Origin: Pseudopyrenochaeta lycopersici
Lineage: Eukaryota > Ascomycota > Dothideomycetes > Pleosporales > Pseudopyrenochaetaceae
Assembly: GCA_003313425.1 (NCBI GenBank)
Contig: NHZP01000017.1
Location: 1,053,618 to 1,117,617, forward strand
Reading direction: 5' to 3'
Length of the DNA stretch: 64,000 bases
Positions within the stretch are counted from its first letter, which is position 1, and every line of letters starts with the position of its first letter. The notes beneath the pieces were generated by a model that searched no databases, was not told the origin of the DNA, and saw nothing but the letters and a program-made list of their open reading frames with translations. The position numbers and the translations under genes are program-made. This document shows, in pieces, positions 16,767 to 27,881 of the stretch.

Positions 16767-17179
16767 GGTGAAGTCGGGTTTCGGGGCGTGAAGAGTTTTG
16801 GGGCGGCGGGGGCGGGTTGCGGAAGCTGGTGAAGGACGACTGCGCAGGTGAACCGAAGGCGTGGTGGTCTGACGGCAGAACATGGTGCTTGCTGCTGACA
16901 TAAGCGCGGCCCGGCGTGGTGCATCGGCGCTTTCGACTCCAGGACCAGCACTACCAGCACATTGTGATCAAAGGGGAGCAGTGGCATCCAACACCAAGCC
17001 GCACGCACCTTTGACACTCGCCTGCACCGAGAAGAAGACTCTACATCTGCTGCATCCCTCTCTTATCTCGCTCATGCCCTCACTGGCTGGATGATCATCA
17101 TCATCAACAACAACACCAACCACTTGCGCCTGCACAAACCACGACTTCACCCTCACATCTCAGTCGCGACAAGAAGCCT
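16767..17179. promoter_or_regulatory. Shared bidirectional promoter region, COX9/TAF8
   Basis: 413 bp between two divergent starts, so both promoters lie here. No TATA box stands out. A CATCAT/CAACAACAAC stretch (about 17096-17116) lies just upstream of the TAF8 start and is probably 5' UTR. Confidence 0.5.
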
Positions 17180-18294
17180 ATGCCCGGCGTCCTCATATCC
17201 CCGAGCGCCAGCAGTGTGTGCGCAACCGCAGGCATGAAGAGAGCACACGCTGCTGAAACGGTGCCGACGTACGGAGAAGCACACGCAAAGAAGCGGAAAG
17301 TGGTGCATCACCTCCACCACACCCAGCCGGTCCAATGCATCGTCGACCCCATTAGCGCAGAGCTAGACGGCTTCGGCGACAGCAAGGACTTCTTCGACCA
17401 ACAGTTGCGCCGCGCTATAGCCATTCAATGCAGGAGCATGGGCTTCGAGAGCGCGCGGCCAGACGCACTGGAGAGGTTTCGGGGCCTGGTTGATTCTTGT
17501 ATGCCTTCACTTCTTGCGCGCCATAGGCGGGCATGCAGGCTGATCTCGGCACGTGAGACTAACGCGCGGCAGACATGACCAACTTTCTAGCACAAGTGCG
17601 CAAGTCCATGACCAGCTCGCGCCGTACCGATACCGTGTCTCACGATTGGGTGTACGCGCTCACCACGGCCGGCCTCGGCGGCTCAGCAGCCCTCAATCCG
17701 CACTTGGACACGGGGGAAATACCACCGCGGTTGCTGCAGCCGCATTTCGAGCCTCCTGTGCCCTTGGAGGCACCGCCTCCCGAGACCGAGTCTCTGCTAG
17801 GCCAAGAGCTGTCGGGCAGGACCGACAAGGACACGCGCCCGTATATACCCAAACATTTCCCCGCATTCCCCTCCAAGCATACCTACAAGGCAACCCCCGT
17901 CTTCACCGATCGCGAAAACGATCCCCGCAAGATTCGGGAAAAGGCAACAGAGGAGGGCATACTAGCTGAGCAGAGCCTGCGAAAGCTCATGGCAGCGCAA
18001 AAGGCAGGTATACAGAAGCAAAACGCTGGAAGACGGAAACGGAGCAAGCGCATGAAAGAGAGTGACAGGCTTTGGCAAGAGGCCATGACCGATCTGCTGG
18101 TCGACGAGAAGGAGCGCGAGGAGCAGGACGAGCGACGTCAAGCCCGACTGGATGACGAGGATGATGAAGACTGGGACGTGCCGCTTGAACCTCGAATACG
18201 GCAGCCCATGGTGGATCGGAACGTTAGCCTAGAGGAAGGTGTACATGTCAATTACGAGCAGCGGTTTTGGAGAAAGTCTGCGAGCAGCGTCTAA
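17180..18294 (+). CDS. TAF8: TFIID subunit TAF8
   Basis: Two exons, 17180-17498 and 17573-18294; the 74-nt intron has donor GTATGC, branch GACTAAC and acceptor CAG, and joins GLVDS to YMTNFLAQ in phase. Total 346 residues from 17180; a second in-frame ATG at 17234 (MKRAHAAET) is also possible. The N-terminal half is a histone-fold-like segment (about residues 55-130: FFDQQLRRAIAIQCRSMGFE...FLAQVRKSM). The middle has the TAF8 C-terminal signature, IPKHFPAFPSKHTYKATPVF followed by DPRKIREKATEEG. A basic stretch (GRRKRSKRMKESDR) and an acidic one (DDEDDEDWDV) follow. TAF8 pairs with TAF10 inside TFIID, bridging it to promoter-binding lobes. Confidence 0.9.
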
Positions 18295-19373
18295 GGGTCA
18301 TGCTCCCCGACAAAGGCGGGTGTATTCGGTTTTCGGCATCCTTTTTGAAGCATCTTGATAGCGAGGCGTTTGGGTACGGTGACTCTGCCTTGAGTTTGGA
18401 CCTTCCTGAGCATTTTGTACGGCGTTCATTGTTCGTCTTAAAAGTTGTACTACAAATGCCACAACACGCCAGCAGCCAGTTATTGGGCTGGTCGAGCTCT
18501 ATTAACTATACTACTTATTACCAACCTTTTTGAGCAATTTACGTACTTTGACATACCTCGCAATAACTAGCTCTGAAACATTTTGAAGGCATTCATCCAC
18601 ACATGCAAACGGCATCTGCCCACTTCGTCTCAAATTGAGACTTGGCCGCTCACCCTCGATCTGCACTAACCTTGACGTATCCATGCCATGTCACCGCTGA
18701 ACTTGTCCGTTTCCCTTCTTCCAGGCCTCCCAGACTGTAGTCTCGACACTCAATCCATTTTCACACCTATCGAATTGTCAGCTTCAGATGCATCCACCTC
18801 GCACGCTCTATCACGATGCCAAGACATTCGCTATGCACCTCTGGTAGCAGATTATCAGCTCACCTTCTCAATAACCGAACAACCGGTTCACACACAACCG
18901 TCGGCTGCGTTCCCTTTGCCTCCGCCGTATGTATGTTGCATTTATACTGCACCAGCTCTTTCAATGCACAGTCGCTCAACTTGATCGGCGGAACTCGGGG
19001 CTTCCCATTTGAGAGAGTGTTGACTTCACTTTCAAGGGCTGACAGAGGAACAGTAGTGATTGGCGGTGGCATCTTTCGAAAAGAAAAGAAGAAGAAAACA
19101 ACAAAATACTAGATGGGTATTGGTGATTCAATGACAAAACGTATCCTCTTATGAAAAGCGGGAAGATGAGTGGTGAGGGAGCGGAGAAGTTGGGGGACCA
19201 GTTATTAACACAAGTCGAAATTGAGGATCTGAGCTTGGTGCGTCATCTCAACGAACAAGTATCCATGACATTGAGTTTTGACAGTACGCCTAGCTGCTCA
19301 AATCCCTCCGTAAAGTGAATCTACGAACAGATGAAAGGTAATCAATTTCAGTCTCTGTTTGCCTTCGTGATAC
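18295..19373. other. Intergenic between TAF8 and XRCC2-like genes
   Basis: 1.08 kb, both flanking genes on the plus strand, so it contains the TAF8 3' UTR and the promoter of the next gene. Nothing else recognisable. Confidence 0.5.
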
Positions 19374-20370
19374 ATGCCTTTCACAAGTCCTATCTTCGAA
19401 TACAGGTATAAATATCGATATCAGATTTGGCTAACAATTTCACAGCGAAGAAAGCCAAAATCCAATACCGCACGCTTTCTTCGGCATCCCAGAACTCGAT
19501 TGTCTCCTCCTAGGCACGACCTTACCCATCCTCGAGCTTGTCTGCCCGCCTCGGGCCACTCACCCCTCTGGAGCCGGGAAAACCTCACTCCTCTACTTCA
19601 TAATCGCACATGCTATCCTGCCCGTGTTATTTTCATCCTCCCTGCCACTCGGAGGCCAGGACGCTGCCGTCATTCTCTTCGATTCTTTGAACAACTTCAA
19701 TGTTGCTCGACTTGTTGCAGTCATGCTTGGGGTAATCAAGTCGAGGCTCCATGTCGCCGGAACGGAGCTTAACGAAGGCATAAGAAGTGAGATGAATAGT
19801 CTGGTGAAAAGGTGCTTATTCCATGTACACATCTTCCGACCGCAATCTTGGATGTCCTTACTAGCAACTCTGCGCGCACTCCCGGACTACCTCTTTAACC
19901 AAGGCCGCCATAAAAGTATGCATCGACGGATTCATTCCATCATTTTGGAGGATATTGACGCATTCGTATGGCCGATTCGCGACTCCAAAACCTCTGCGGT
20001 GCACAATGCCGCTCCGCTTTCCACAGCATCTACACGACTCACCACTTCCATCCAGGAACTCTCCACACTCTTTTCAAGTGCTACAATAACGACGTCTACT
20101 TCCACCTTGCCAGCGACATTTCGCCCTCCTATGCCTATGTCATGGTTTCAAGGAGCACAGGTCATACGTTTGGCCGTCCGTCGCGTTGGGGTCCTCAAGT
20201 TTACACCAGCGATCAGTGTCGACGAGGCCATGGCCGAGAGACAGCAGCGCTGGGAGGTTGTAAGCAGGAGCAGGTTCGAGTGCTGGAAGTTGACTACTGG
20301 GCTGAGGGATGGGCATGGTTTTGTGTTTAAGACTGGAAGGTGGGGAGTAGAGATGGAGAGGGTGGGTTGA
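19374..20370 (+). CDS. XRCC2-like Rad51-family DNA repair protein
   Basis: The main exon, 19446-20370, contains FGIPELDCLLLGTTLPILEL, a Walker A-like PSGAGKTSLLYF, a Walker B-like stretch with AAVILFDSLNNFNVARL, and HVHIFRPQSWMSLLATL followed by HSIILEDIDAFVW. This order fits fungal XRCC2, a Rad51 paralogue acting in homologous recombination. The exon opens after branch CTAAC and acceptor CAG. A first exon at 19374-19405 (MPFTSPIFEY, donor GTATAA) fits the phase exactly and gives 318 residues, but the intron would be only 40 nt, so the 5' end is provisional. The residue five before GK is His, not Gly/Ala, so the P-loop is degenerate. Its 3' end faces the mitoribosomal gene. Confidence 0.72.
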
Positions 20371-20747
20371 GTGAGACTGAGGTGCTTCAGATGCTTGAGA
20401 AATTTCAACGAGCACAGTGTGGAAGGGTGCAAAGCAGGTTGAGAGGTGCTGCGAGTCGTACTCTCGATTCCCCTGTTCCAACCATCATCGATGTAAAGTA
20501 ACCCAGTCCCTTGTATTGAGACATTATGTTACGACGGGGCGCAAATCCCTTTGAGGTCCGCTCATGCCATGAACTGGCAAACGTAGCGACTCCCTCTATC
20601 ATACATGTTCAAACCCGTTACCCGTTTTATACACCCTCAGGGGCACCTCCCTCCTCCCAGATCATACACGTTCTCTTGTCGTCCCACTGCAATCCTCGAA
20701 ACCCGCCTCTACCATGACATTGTCCCCGCTCTTTATCATGGACACAT
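20371..20747. other. Convergent 3' intergenic region
   Basis: 377 bp between stops of the XRCC2-like gene (plus) and MRPL20 (minus). It should contain both 3' UTRs; nothing else seen. Confidence 0.5.
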
Positions 20748-21407
20748 TTATGAATCCTGTCCCCAAAGCACCTTTCTCCTCTCCCGATCCTCCCTCGCAA
20801 CCTTCCTCCTCTGTCCCCACCTCCTCCTAGCCTCTTCATGTTCTCTGCTCACTCTCTCCGCTTTCTCAGGTGCCTTGGCAATCATACCCACAAAGAACTG
20901 GCTACAGCCAAACTTCTGCGCCAACCTTACTCTGGTCCACTGGTTTGGGTCACTTGATCGTAATTGTCGAATCTCTTTGATTTCCGATTCGCTGAGATGA
21001 TATTTCTTCTCATACGGCGTGCGGACGGCAGACGGCAATGCGGTAGATGGACGAGGCGGTAGAAGAGAAGAAGTGGAGAGCGGTGTACCAGGCGAGGCGA
21101 TGGAAGAGGTTTGACGACGGTGTGCGGTGGTGGTTGCGTGAGCCTGGGCGGCTGCATACAGCTGCCGTCGCTTATCCTCCTTGGGCAGGAACTTTAGCGG
21201 TGTGTGGTATACATTTGGTGCAGAGGACGGTGGGTTAAAAACAAGCATAGGTGCAGCGCGATTAGGTGTATACGATGGCGCCTCGGGAAGCGCAAGCAGC
21301 TTCTTGTGACGCCGAGCCGTCGATTCGTTACGGCATTGCGTGAAGGGAAGGAGTGAGGGCTGCCGTTGGCGAGGGCATATCCGAAGGAGCGATTTACATG
21401 TCGACAT
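20748..21407 (-). CDS. MRPL20: Mitochondrial large ribosomal subunit protein L20 (mL58 family)
   Basis: 219 residues, single exon, start at the ATG at 21407 (MSTCKSLLRICPRQRQPSLL). The Arg-rich, acid-free N-terminus reads as a mitochondrial targeting sequence. The core LLALPEAPSYTPNRAAPM...FLPKED and the C-terminal YHLSESEIKEIRQLR, RLAQKFGCSQFFVGMIAKAP and the basic tail are as in fungal Mrpl20. The open frame continues 49 codons upstream without ATG until 21554, so the shorter start is preferred. Role: structural protein of the fungal mitochondrial 54S subunit. Confidence 0.88.
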   Translation of the reverse strand: MSTCKSLLRICPRQRQPSLLPFTQCRNESTARRHKKLLALPEAPSYTPNRAAPMLVFNPPSSAPNVYHTPLKFLPKEDKRRQLYAAAQAHATTTAHRRQTSSIASPGTPLSTSSLLPPRPSTALPSAVRTPYEKKYHLSESEIKEIRQLRSSDPNQWTRVRLAQKFGCSQFFVGMIAKAPEKAERVSREHEEARRRWGQRRKVAREDRERRKVLWGQDS

Positions 21408-21702
21408 GGTGCGATTGGACGGGTGAGTGACGGGTTGAGAGATGGTGATGAAGGGGTTGCTTGTGGTAGAGAGACGCCGAACTTTTCTAGTTTTTCCGTT
21501 CCGGGATGATTGCAGGGGCAGAGCTGCACGCGAGCAACATCGCAGGAGCACCATAGATACACGGCAGTCAGCGTGTGATTTCAGTCTGCAAGGGGAAAAG
21601 CTATTGCTATCATCTTTGTAAAAGCTTGCATAGAATAGCTACAGATGTTTTCCTAGTCTACATCGTTCCTTCTGAACCTCCGGTAGTGCACGATGACGAA
21701 AT

Positions 21703-23195
21703 CTAGTCGCGCTTCAACTCTCCCGCAACGTAGTGCAAATATGCTCCCAGCAGCTTAGTGCCCTCAATGTAGTTTCTCTTGTCCAGCTTCTCGTTGATCG
21801 AGTGAGCAGCATCCGTTGAGCTTCCCATTGGTAGCAATAGTACGTTCTTCTTGAGCTCTTCTTGGAAAGTGAGCGTAACTGGGATACTACCACCCTCTCT
21901 AGTCATGTCTGGCTTGACACCAAACACTCTCTCTACTGCCTTTGCAGCCGCCGTGTAGTTGGGATGGCTTGGGTCCTCCACCCACCACTTGCCGCAGTGC
22001 ACGACACTGAACTTTAGCTTGTTCTTTGACTTCAGCTTCGCAAACTCGTCGTTGACGTGCTTCTCGACGAGCTTGGTGACGGGATCGATTTCCATGTTTG
22101 GCACTGTGCGGATAGAGAACTTCCCAATGACTTTTGCTGGAATAACTGTTTTGGCGCCCTCTGAGTAGAAGGCGCCCTCGATGCCGTGCAGTGACAGCGA
22201 GGGATAGCGCATCTTGTGCTTCAGCGCGTCATCCTTGTTGCTGTAAATTGAGACTTCCCCGCCCAATGACTCCTTCAAGTCGTTCATTGTGAAAGCGATA
22301 GGTGGGTAGAGGGCGGCTTCTTCGTCGGTGAGGGGAGCAACCAGGTCGTCGATGCCTTTGATGAGGATGGTGCCATCAGGGTCGACGAACGAGTTCATGA
22401 TGCGAACCAAGTCCGTCATGGGCTCATGGGTCATGCCACCGTAAACGCCAGAATGCAAATCTTGCCCAGGGCCAGATATCTCGACTTGGTAGTAGTTGCA
22501 CCCGCGGACGCCATACGTAAGGCAAGGCTTCTCTGTTCCAAGCCAGTAGTTATCCGAAATGCAAACGACATCTGCATCCTTGAAGAACTTGCCCGCTTCC
22601 GCGCGGATGGTATCGTCCAGGCCTTCAGAGCCATTTTCTTCCATACCCTCGAAGCACATGAGGAGGTTAACGGGCAGCTCGACGCCGGCCTTTTGGTGGG
22701 CCTCGATAGCATTCAGCCATCCGAGGACCGGTCCCTTATCGTCTGTGCTGCCACGGCCGTACATGCGGTCTTTGTCGTCGATGGTCAGCGTGAAGGGGTC
22801 CGTCGCCCAGCCGTCCGACTTGTTGGCGGGCTGTACATCGTAGTGGCCGTAGACGAGAATGGTGTGCTTCTTCGGATCGTCTCCATAGCGGCCGAGGAGG
22901 CACGGCGGGAGGTCGAGATGCTCACGACCAGGCTGCTTTCCAAGCTCGCGGAGCTCCACGGTACCTCCAAGCGCTTTGATCTGGTCCGCGAGCCAGTGGC
23001 CCATCTGGTACGCCGCTGTCAGCCACCAATCATGGCTTGTGCAAATGACCAGCCTGAAGTGTATACCTTGACAACATCGGGTCTCCTCTGGTCCTCGGAG
23101 CTGATGCTTGGAATGGCTACCGCCTCCCTCAGCCGCTCGATGAACTTGTCTTGCAAGCTGTCGACCTGCTTGAAGTATGGGTCGAGATGGGGCAT
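21703..23195 (-). CDS. DUG1: M20 metallopeptidase, DUG1-like Cys-Gly dipeptidase
   Basis: Two exons, 23195-23067 and 23004-21703, give 476 residues (yeast Dug1 is about 480). The 62-nt intron (GTATAC...CAG) joins RRPDVVK to MGHWLADQ. Zinc-site motifs of family M20 are present: YGHYDVQP, YGRGSTDDKGP with the bridging Asp, the general-base pair EGMEENGSEGL, and LHSGVYGG in the dimerisation domain. Known role of the family: hydrolysis of Cys-Gly during glutathione breakdown, two divalent metal ions, homodimer, mostly cytosolic. The start chosen is MPHLDPYFKQVD, where family proteins begin. An upstream in-frame ATG at 23414 would add 73 residues that look like a mitochondrial leader (see findings). 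Confidence 0.92.
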
Positions 23196-23920
23196 CTTGT
23201 CGAATCTGTTGTAGAGGTAGGGCCAGGCGGCGTCTGGAATTCGACGAGGAGTGTACTGGTCGCAGCGTCGATATGATTGTGTGAGCGCTCGTGTTGGTGT
23301 TGCCGCGCTTATTCGCGGATGGCCAACGGGTGTGAAACGGGAAGGTGACCGTGTAAGCGCAAAGACTTCTGCTCGATGAAGGAAGGTGGGGAGGGGCACA
23401 TGGCGGGGCAGCATCTTGACATGGCCGTGGCGGTGGTGGCAGCGAACGCCAATTGACAGGTCAAGCTCCGAAGTGTGGGCCCTTGCCCGAGAGCTCGAAG
23501 CTTGACGTATAGCCGCAAACTACAAGTCATGTTACAGCTGGCCAGCGAAGCAAAAGTGTCGAAGCATTGCACAAACAAGCTGATCGCGCTGCGTTTTGAG
23601 AAGGCTCACTTGCACAATTACATGCATCTCCCGCAGAAGTATCGGTACATCCGTCACAAGCACCACCGCAAAAGCAACGCGTCAAGACCAAATAGCAGCG
23701 GCAAAAGTTATCGCTATGCAACGCCAAAGAAGACTATGCGAACAAATGTGGCCAACAAGAAAAGGAGACTAATGATACATGAGCGCAGCCGGACGGACAG
23801 AAGACATGAACAGGTCAAGACAAAAACACACACACACACACACACGCACACATCCCTTGCCATTAACAACAAGACATTAATCGCATCAAGCATACTGAAG
23901 AGAACAACCATGATCCCCTA
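23196..23920. other. Upstream region of DUG1-like gene and 3' flank of glycogenin
   Basis: Contains the possible 73-codon in-frame extension of the DUG1-like gene (23196-23414), a CA microsatellite (about 23825-23852), and the 3' flank of the glycogenin gene. No further gene seen. Confidence 0.5.
23825..23852. repeat. (CA)n microsatellite
   Basis: About twelve CA units with one CG interruption, just 3' of the glycogenin stop codon, so probably in its 3' UTR. Confidence 0.85.
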
Positions 23921-26910
23921 TTAGAAGAGACCACGTCCCTTCCTCCCGTCGTCCTCACCTCCAGGCTGTGTTGGACTGAGTACTTCTTCTCCCCCAACTC
24001 TACCATCACTGGAGCTCCCGGTCCCAAAATTCGGCAGCTTGAACGTGGTTTTACCAGCTTGTACCTGCTGAGTTGTTGGCAACGGAGGCGTCTTTTGTTC
24101 CGAAGAAGAGTCTTTTGCGGAAGAAGCTGAAGGGGTTGTAAAGAAGCCTTCGCTCGTAAAGGGACCTTGGGCCGTTTTCTCTCTACTAGAGATAACTGCG
24201 AAGTCATATCCTGCAATGCCGCGTGCTTCAGGAGTCTGGCCTGGATCTAGAGAGGGAGCGGGTGGTTGCTCGACGGGATTGTCTCCAATCACTTCTCTAA
24301 TAGCAGTCTGCTGCCCTTTGAGCTGGTCGTCCGTGGACGCACCTTTGCTGACGCGTCCTAGGGAGTGATGCTCAGTGGAAGAAGGAGGCTTGCTAAGCGA
24401 GGCTGCTGGAGCAGATGATTGCTGACTCCTGCTGGTGGCCTTTTCAAGGCTTCTTTCTCCGTATGGTGAAGTACCTTTGTGCAGTGGCAAATGCGAGCTA
24501 GTATCTGCATCTGTCAAAACTGAATGCTCTGGCAGTGCTCGTAGTGGTGGGTCTGGATGTTCATCTTTCTTCAAGTGTTCGAATTCAACGAGGGAGGATC
24601 GTCGAAGCTGCTCGAGCTGTTCGTTGGGGTTCTTCACACGCAGGCCAAGTCAGCTTTTGTTGTTTGATACGGACAGAAACGTTGAGGCTGATGATGCCGC
24701 GACTGGGCTCTGTCGCAACATAGCCGCTGAAGATATAGATTCACTGAAGAAGCCAGAGGAATGTGTTTGCGAAGCAAAGAGTTCAGGACGGGTCAATGAT
24801 GCCAATGGAACCCCGCTGGGGCTAAGGCCACTTCGTGGATGAAGACTAGGTGGCGCTGGCGTTATTGCTGGTTCTGCTGCGTCTTTCACAGAACTCAGCT
24901 TTGGCGGGCTTGGCGATAGTGTTGCTGGAAGATTGGCTTTGGGTACCGTCGATGCCTCTTCTTTTGCGGGGCTCGTACTTGGTAGTATCGCAGGGAAAGT
25001 GGAGGGTAGAGGGGTTACTACAGCAGTCGTAACAGAAGCAAGCGACTCGCGGCGATGTTGGAAATCAGACGCGCTGACAGAGGAAAAACCGCATTGCGGA
25101 CATACCCACTCAGTTTGGTCCGGCACACCTGCTGCTGCCGGAAGCTCGCCAGCTTCATCCCTCTCTCCACTCCAGAACGTAGGACGTCTTATGGGCGCTG
25201 GTGTGACAGGGAGGCTTGGCCGTTCAACAGCTGACGGGAAGTCTGTAAGAATTAGACTTTCCCGGCGATTCCTCCGTTCAAGTAGAGGTGAATTAAGATC
25301 TCCCGTTCCGGTCACTTGATGAAGGATTTGTGTTTTGCCACGCCTACCATGCGATTCCATGATGGCGCGCACGTACGTTTCTATACCTGGTACACTGTCC
25401 CACGCATTAACGTTACTCTGCTGGAAGGCCTGCCATTGCTCATCAGCCGACTTCGGCGATGAGACGCTGTCAGGGCTTGTGACCCCTACGTCCGCTCCCG
25501 CAGGTGCTGTCTCGAGCTCATCTTGATAGTGCACTGTTGAGAAAGCATGTATTGGCGATGATACCGCGGGAGCAGGCGTCGGCTCTGGTGGTAGGTCCTC
25601 GGCAAAGACACGCGTAGCCTTTGGCCTCTCGGGTTCTCGCTCCCATGGGAAGATTGGCTTGGGCTTCTCAGCGGGCCGGGGTCGAGATTCAGGCACTTTG
25701 TACCACATGTCTTTTGGGGGCTCTGGGTAGGCCTGTGGCGCCTTGAAGAGGGTATGACTATCGCTGAAGGTGTAGGTCTGGCTCGGGAAGTTGGCAGCCT
25801 CGGGCCTCGACTGCACTGGTGGTTCAAATCTGTTGGTGTTAGCGTAGTACACATATGAATTAAAAGATGCACACCGAGTCGCGTCCCACTCCATCTCGGG
25901 AGCAGAGAACTTGCGTTGTTGCACGGTCGGAGTTGGTTCTACTAGACCCTGGTCAATGTTCTCTGCCTCTTCGCCAGGTTCGGTAAAAGGCGTCTCAGTG
26001 GTGGTGATGGGAGCTTCAGGCTCGACAACAATGTCAGGAACTGGGGCAGAGCTGGAGGTGCCAGTTCCAGTGCGCTGTGCCTCAACCTGGGGATGTTGGT
26101 CTCGATGTGAAGGCTGTCTTAGATGCCTATCGAATACAGCCCACCACCGAGCCAAGAGTTCGCCATAGACGCCAGATCCGCCAGAGCGTTGAGCAGACCA
26201 AGGCTTTTGTTTGCCGATGAAGTGAACAGCCCTAATGTCGCTCTTATGGTGTCGATACGCTGGCTCCCACTGATATTCAGCGTTTGGCGTGCAATTGTAG
26301 GTGAATTTCAGGCGCTGCCAAGGGCGATGCTCGAAGTACTGGTTCAGAAGACCCTGATCGGCGCCATCGAAGCTGTCCCCGGTAGCCGCCATGGTCTGCA
26401 AAGCCCAATACTCGCCCATATCTGGCGTTATGACCATGACACCGCTGTTGAAAGCATCTGGCCAGCCAATATCTGGCGCTGCAGCAAAAGGTGCTTCAAT
26501 GTCGAACAACTCATCCAAGGCCCTAAGAGCTACCACGTCGGCATCGAGATAGACAATCTTGCGAAACTGCGTCTGTCTCCACAATGCAATCTTGGTAAAA
26601 GCGAAAGATAGGTCGGGCCGGCCCATGACGTAGAGATTTGCGGGATTGGGGTTGCGTATGCGTTCGACTGGTATCAGGTAGTCATAGAGCGTCTTGAGCT
26701 CTGTTATTGTTTCGGCTGACAGGGATTCGAGGGTAATGAGGACAGCCAACTTCTTCTGGGTACCTGCATCGCGCAAAGAATGTGCGAGGACAGCAGCGCC
26801 CGGGAGGTAGGAGTCGCTCATAAGAAGCTGTAGAGCCAAATTAGCTCGCGTGCTTGTACCACGTGCGGGAGGCCTACCGTGCAGTACACATCTTCCAGTG
26901 GTCGTGCCAT
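23921..26910 (-). CDS. Glycogenin (GT8 self-glucosylating primer of glycogen)
   Basis: Exons: 26910-26878 (MARPLEDVYCT), 26827-25875, 25829 to about 24671, and about 24631-23921; about 951 residues. Intron 1 (50 nt) joins VYCT to LLMSDSYLPGAAVLAHSLRD, the normal glycogenin opening. The GT8 core follows: KIVYLDADVVAL with the Mn-binding DxD, FNSGVMVITP, DQGLLNQYF, and HFIGKQKPW. Downstream is a long Pro/Ser-rich arm, an Ala/Thr-rich section, and a last exon with EQLEQLRRSSLVEFEHLK. Intron 2 is only 45 nt and in frame without a stop (branch GCTAAC, acceptor CAG), so a plain translation would wrongly keep 15 residues there. The last intron is ambiguous: donor GTATCA at 24670 with acceptor at 24632 (39 nt) or 24617 (54 nt). 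Role: primes glycogen synthesis by adding glucose from UDP-glucose to its own Tyr. Confidence 0.88.
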
Positions 26911-27881
26911 ATTGCGGTGCTGGAGGGAGAACAACAATGGTCTCGGCAGCAGAAAAATGGAGGGTTGTAGCCCACAAAGTGTCAAGTCAGATGAGCTGTG
27001 CTAGCTGGTTACTGGCGGTTTCCCCGCAGCGAGCAGTTTGGAGTGGGCGCCGATCGCAGCGTGCAGTTGTACCGAAGGCGAGGCGGCGGCAACGTCGCTA
27101 GGCATGCAGGAGCTCCCAATATATCAAAGCAACGCACAAGAGGGGCGAAGAGGCTGCAAACACCTCCACCAGGGCTGGAGGAGCTGAATCAATGGAGGCA
27201 GTCTTCAATTGGGAAAGCGCGACAGGAAATTCAGGCGCTACAATACCGTTGAGAGATGAGCGTTTCCATAGCAAACTCGTGGGGACCACGAGCTAAGAAG
27301 CTCTGGCCATGAGGCTAGGATGAGCTTCCAAGGCCATGACGCATGGCGCTAGTGACCCGTCATTCACCAGATTGGCTGCACCGCACAACGAGGTTGTTCA
27401 GATTGCTTTCAAGCACTCATTTGCTTCGACCCTTATTTACTCGCCTGTTTCTTAGCGGCGTGTCCAAGTAGCCGCACTCACTCCCGTCAAATGGGACCTT
27501 TCCAGGAGTGATACGTTCCCCTAAAACATGCCTCCAGTCGTACGACGGGACGCATCTCCGCCTGATCATTTCGGCTAACGACGCCTCGACCCGAGATGCC
27601 TCCTCCCGAACCATGAACCCTGTCACAAAGACCAATACTCGACCAACCCATCGAAGAGATTTATTGCAACCTGTAAGGTTTATTGAATGCTTCCAGGGTC
27701 AATGATGCTGGGTCGAGCCCACTCCGGAACCATTTTCGCGCCTGGCTGCTCAAGGTCGACGCTGAGCACAAAGTCCAATTCACCATAAAAGAGCCTACAG
27801 CCCTGGCTTCCGGATTGAGACTCGTTGAGCGCCGGCTAGCTGTCTGTGGTCCGCTCTCTCGCCCTTTCCCCACCCCAACAC
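26911..27881. other. Intergenic, no gene seen
   Basis: 971 bp between the glycogenin start and the ICMT-like stop, both minus strand. It holds the glycogenin promoter. Open frames of 60-145 codons overlap in both directions and show no protein signature. Confidence 0.5.
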
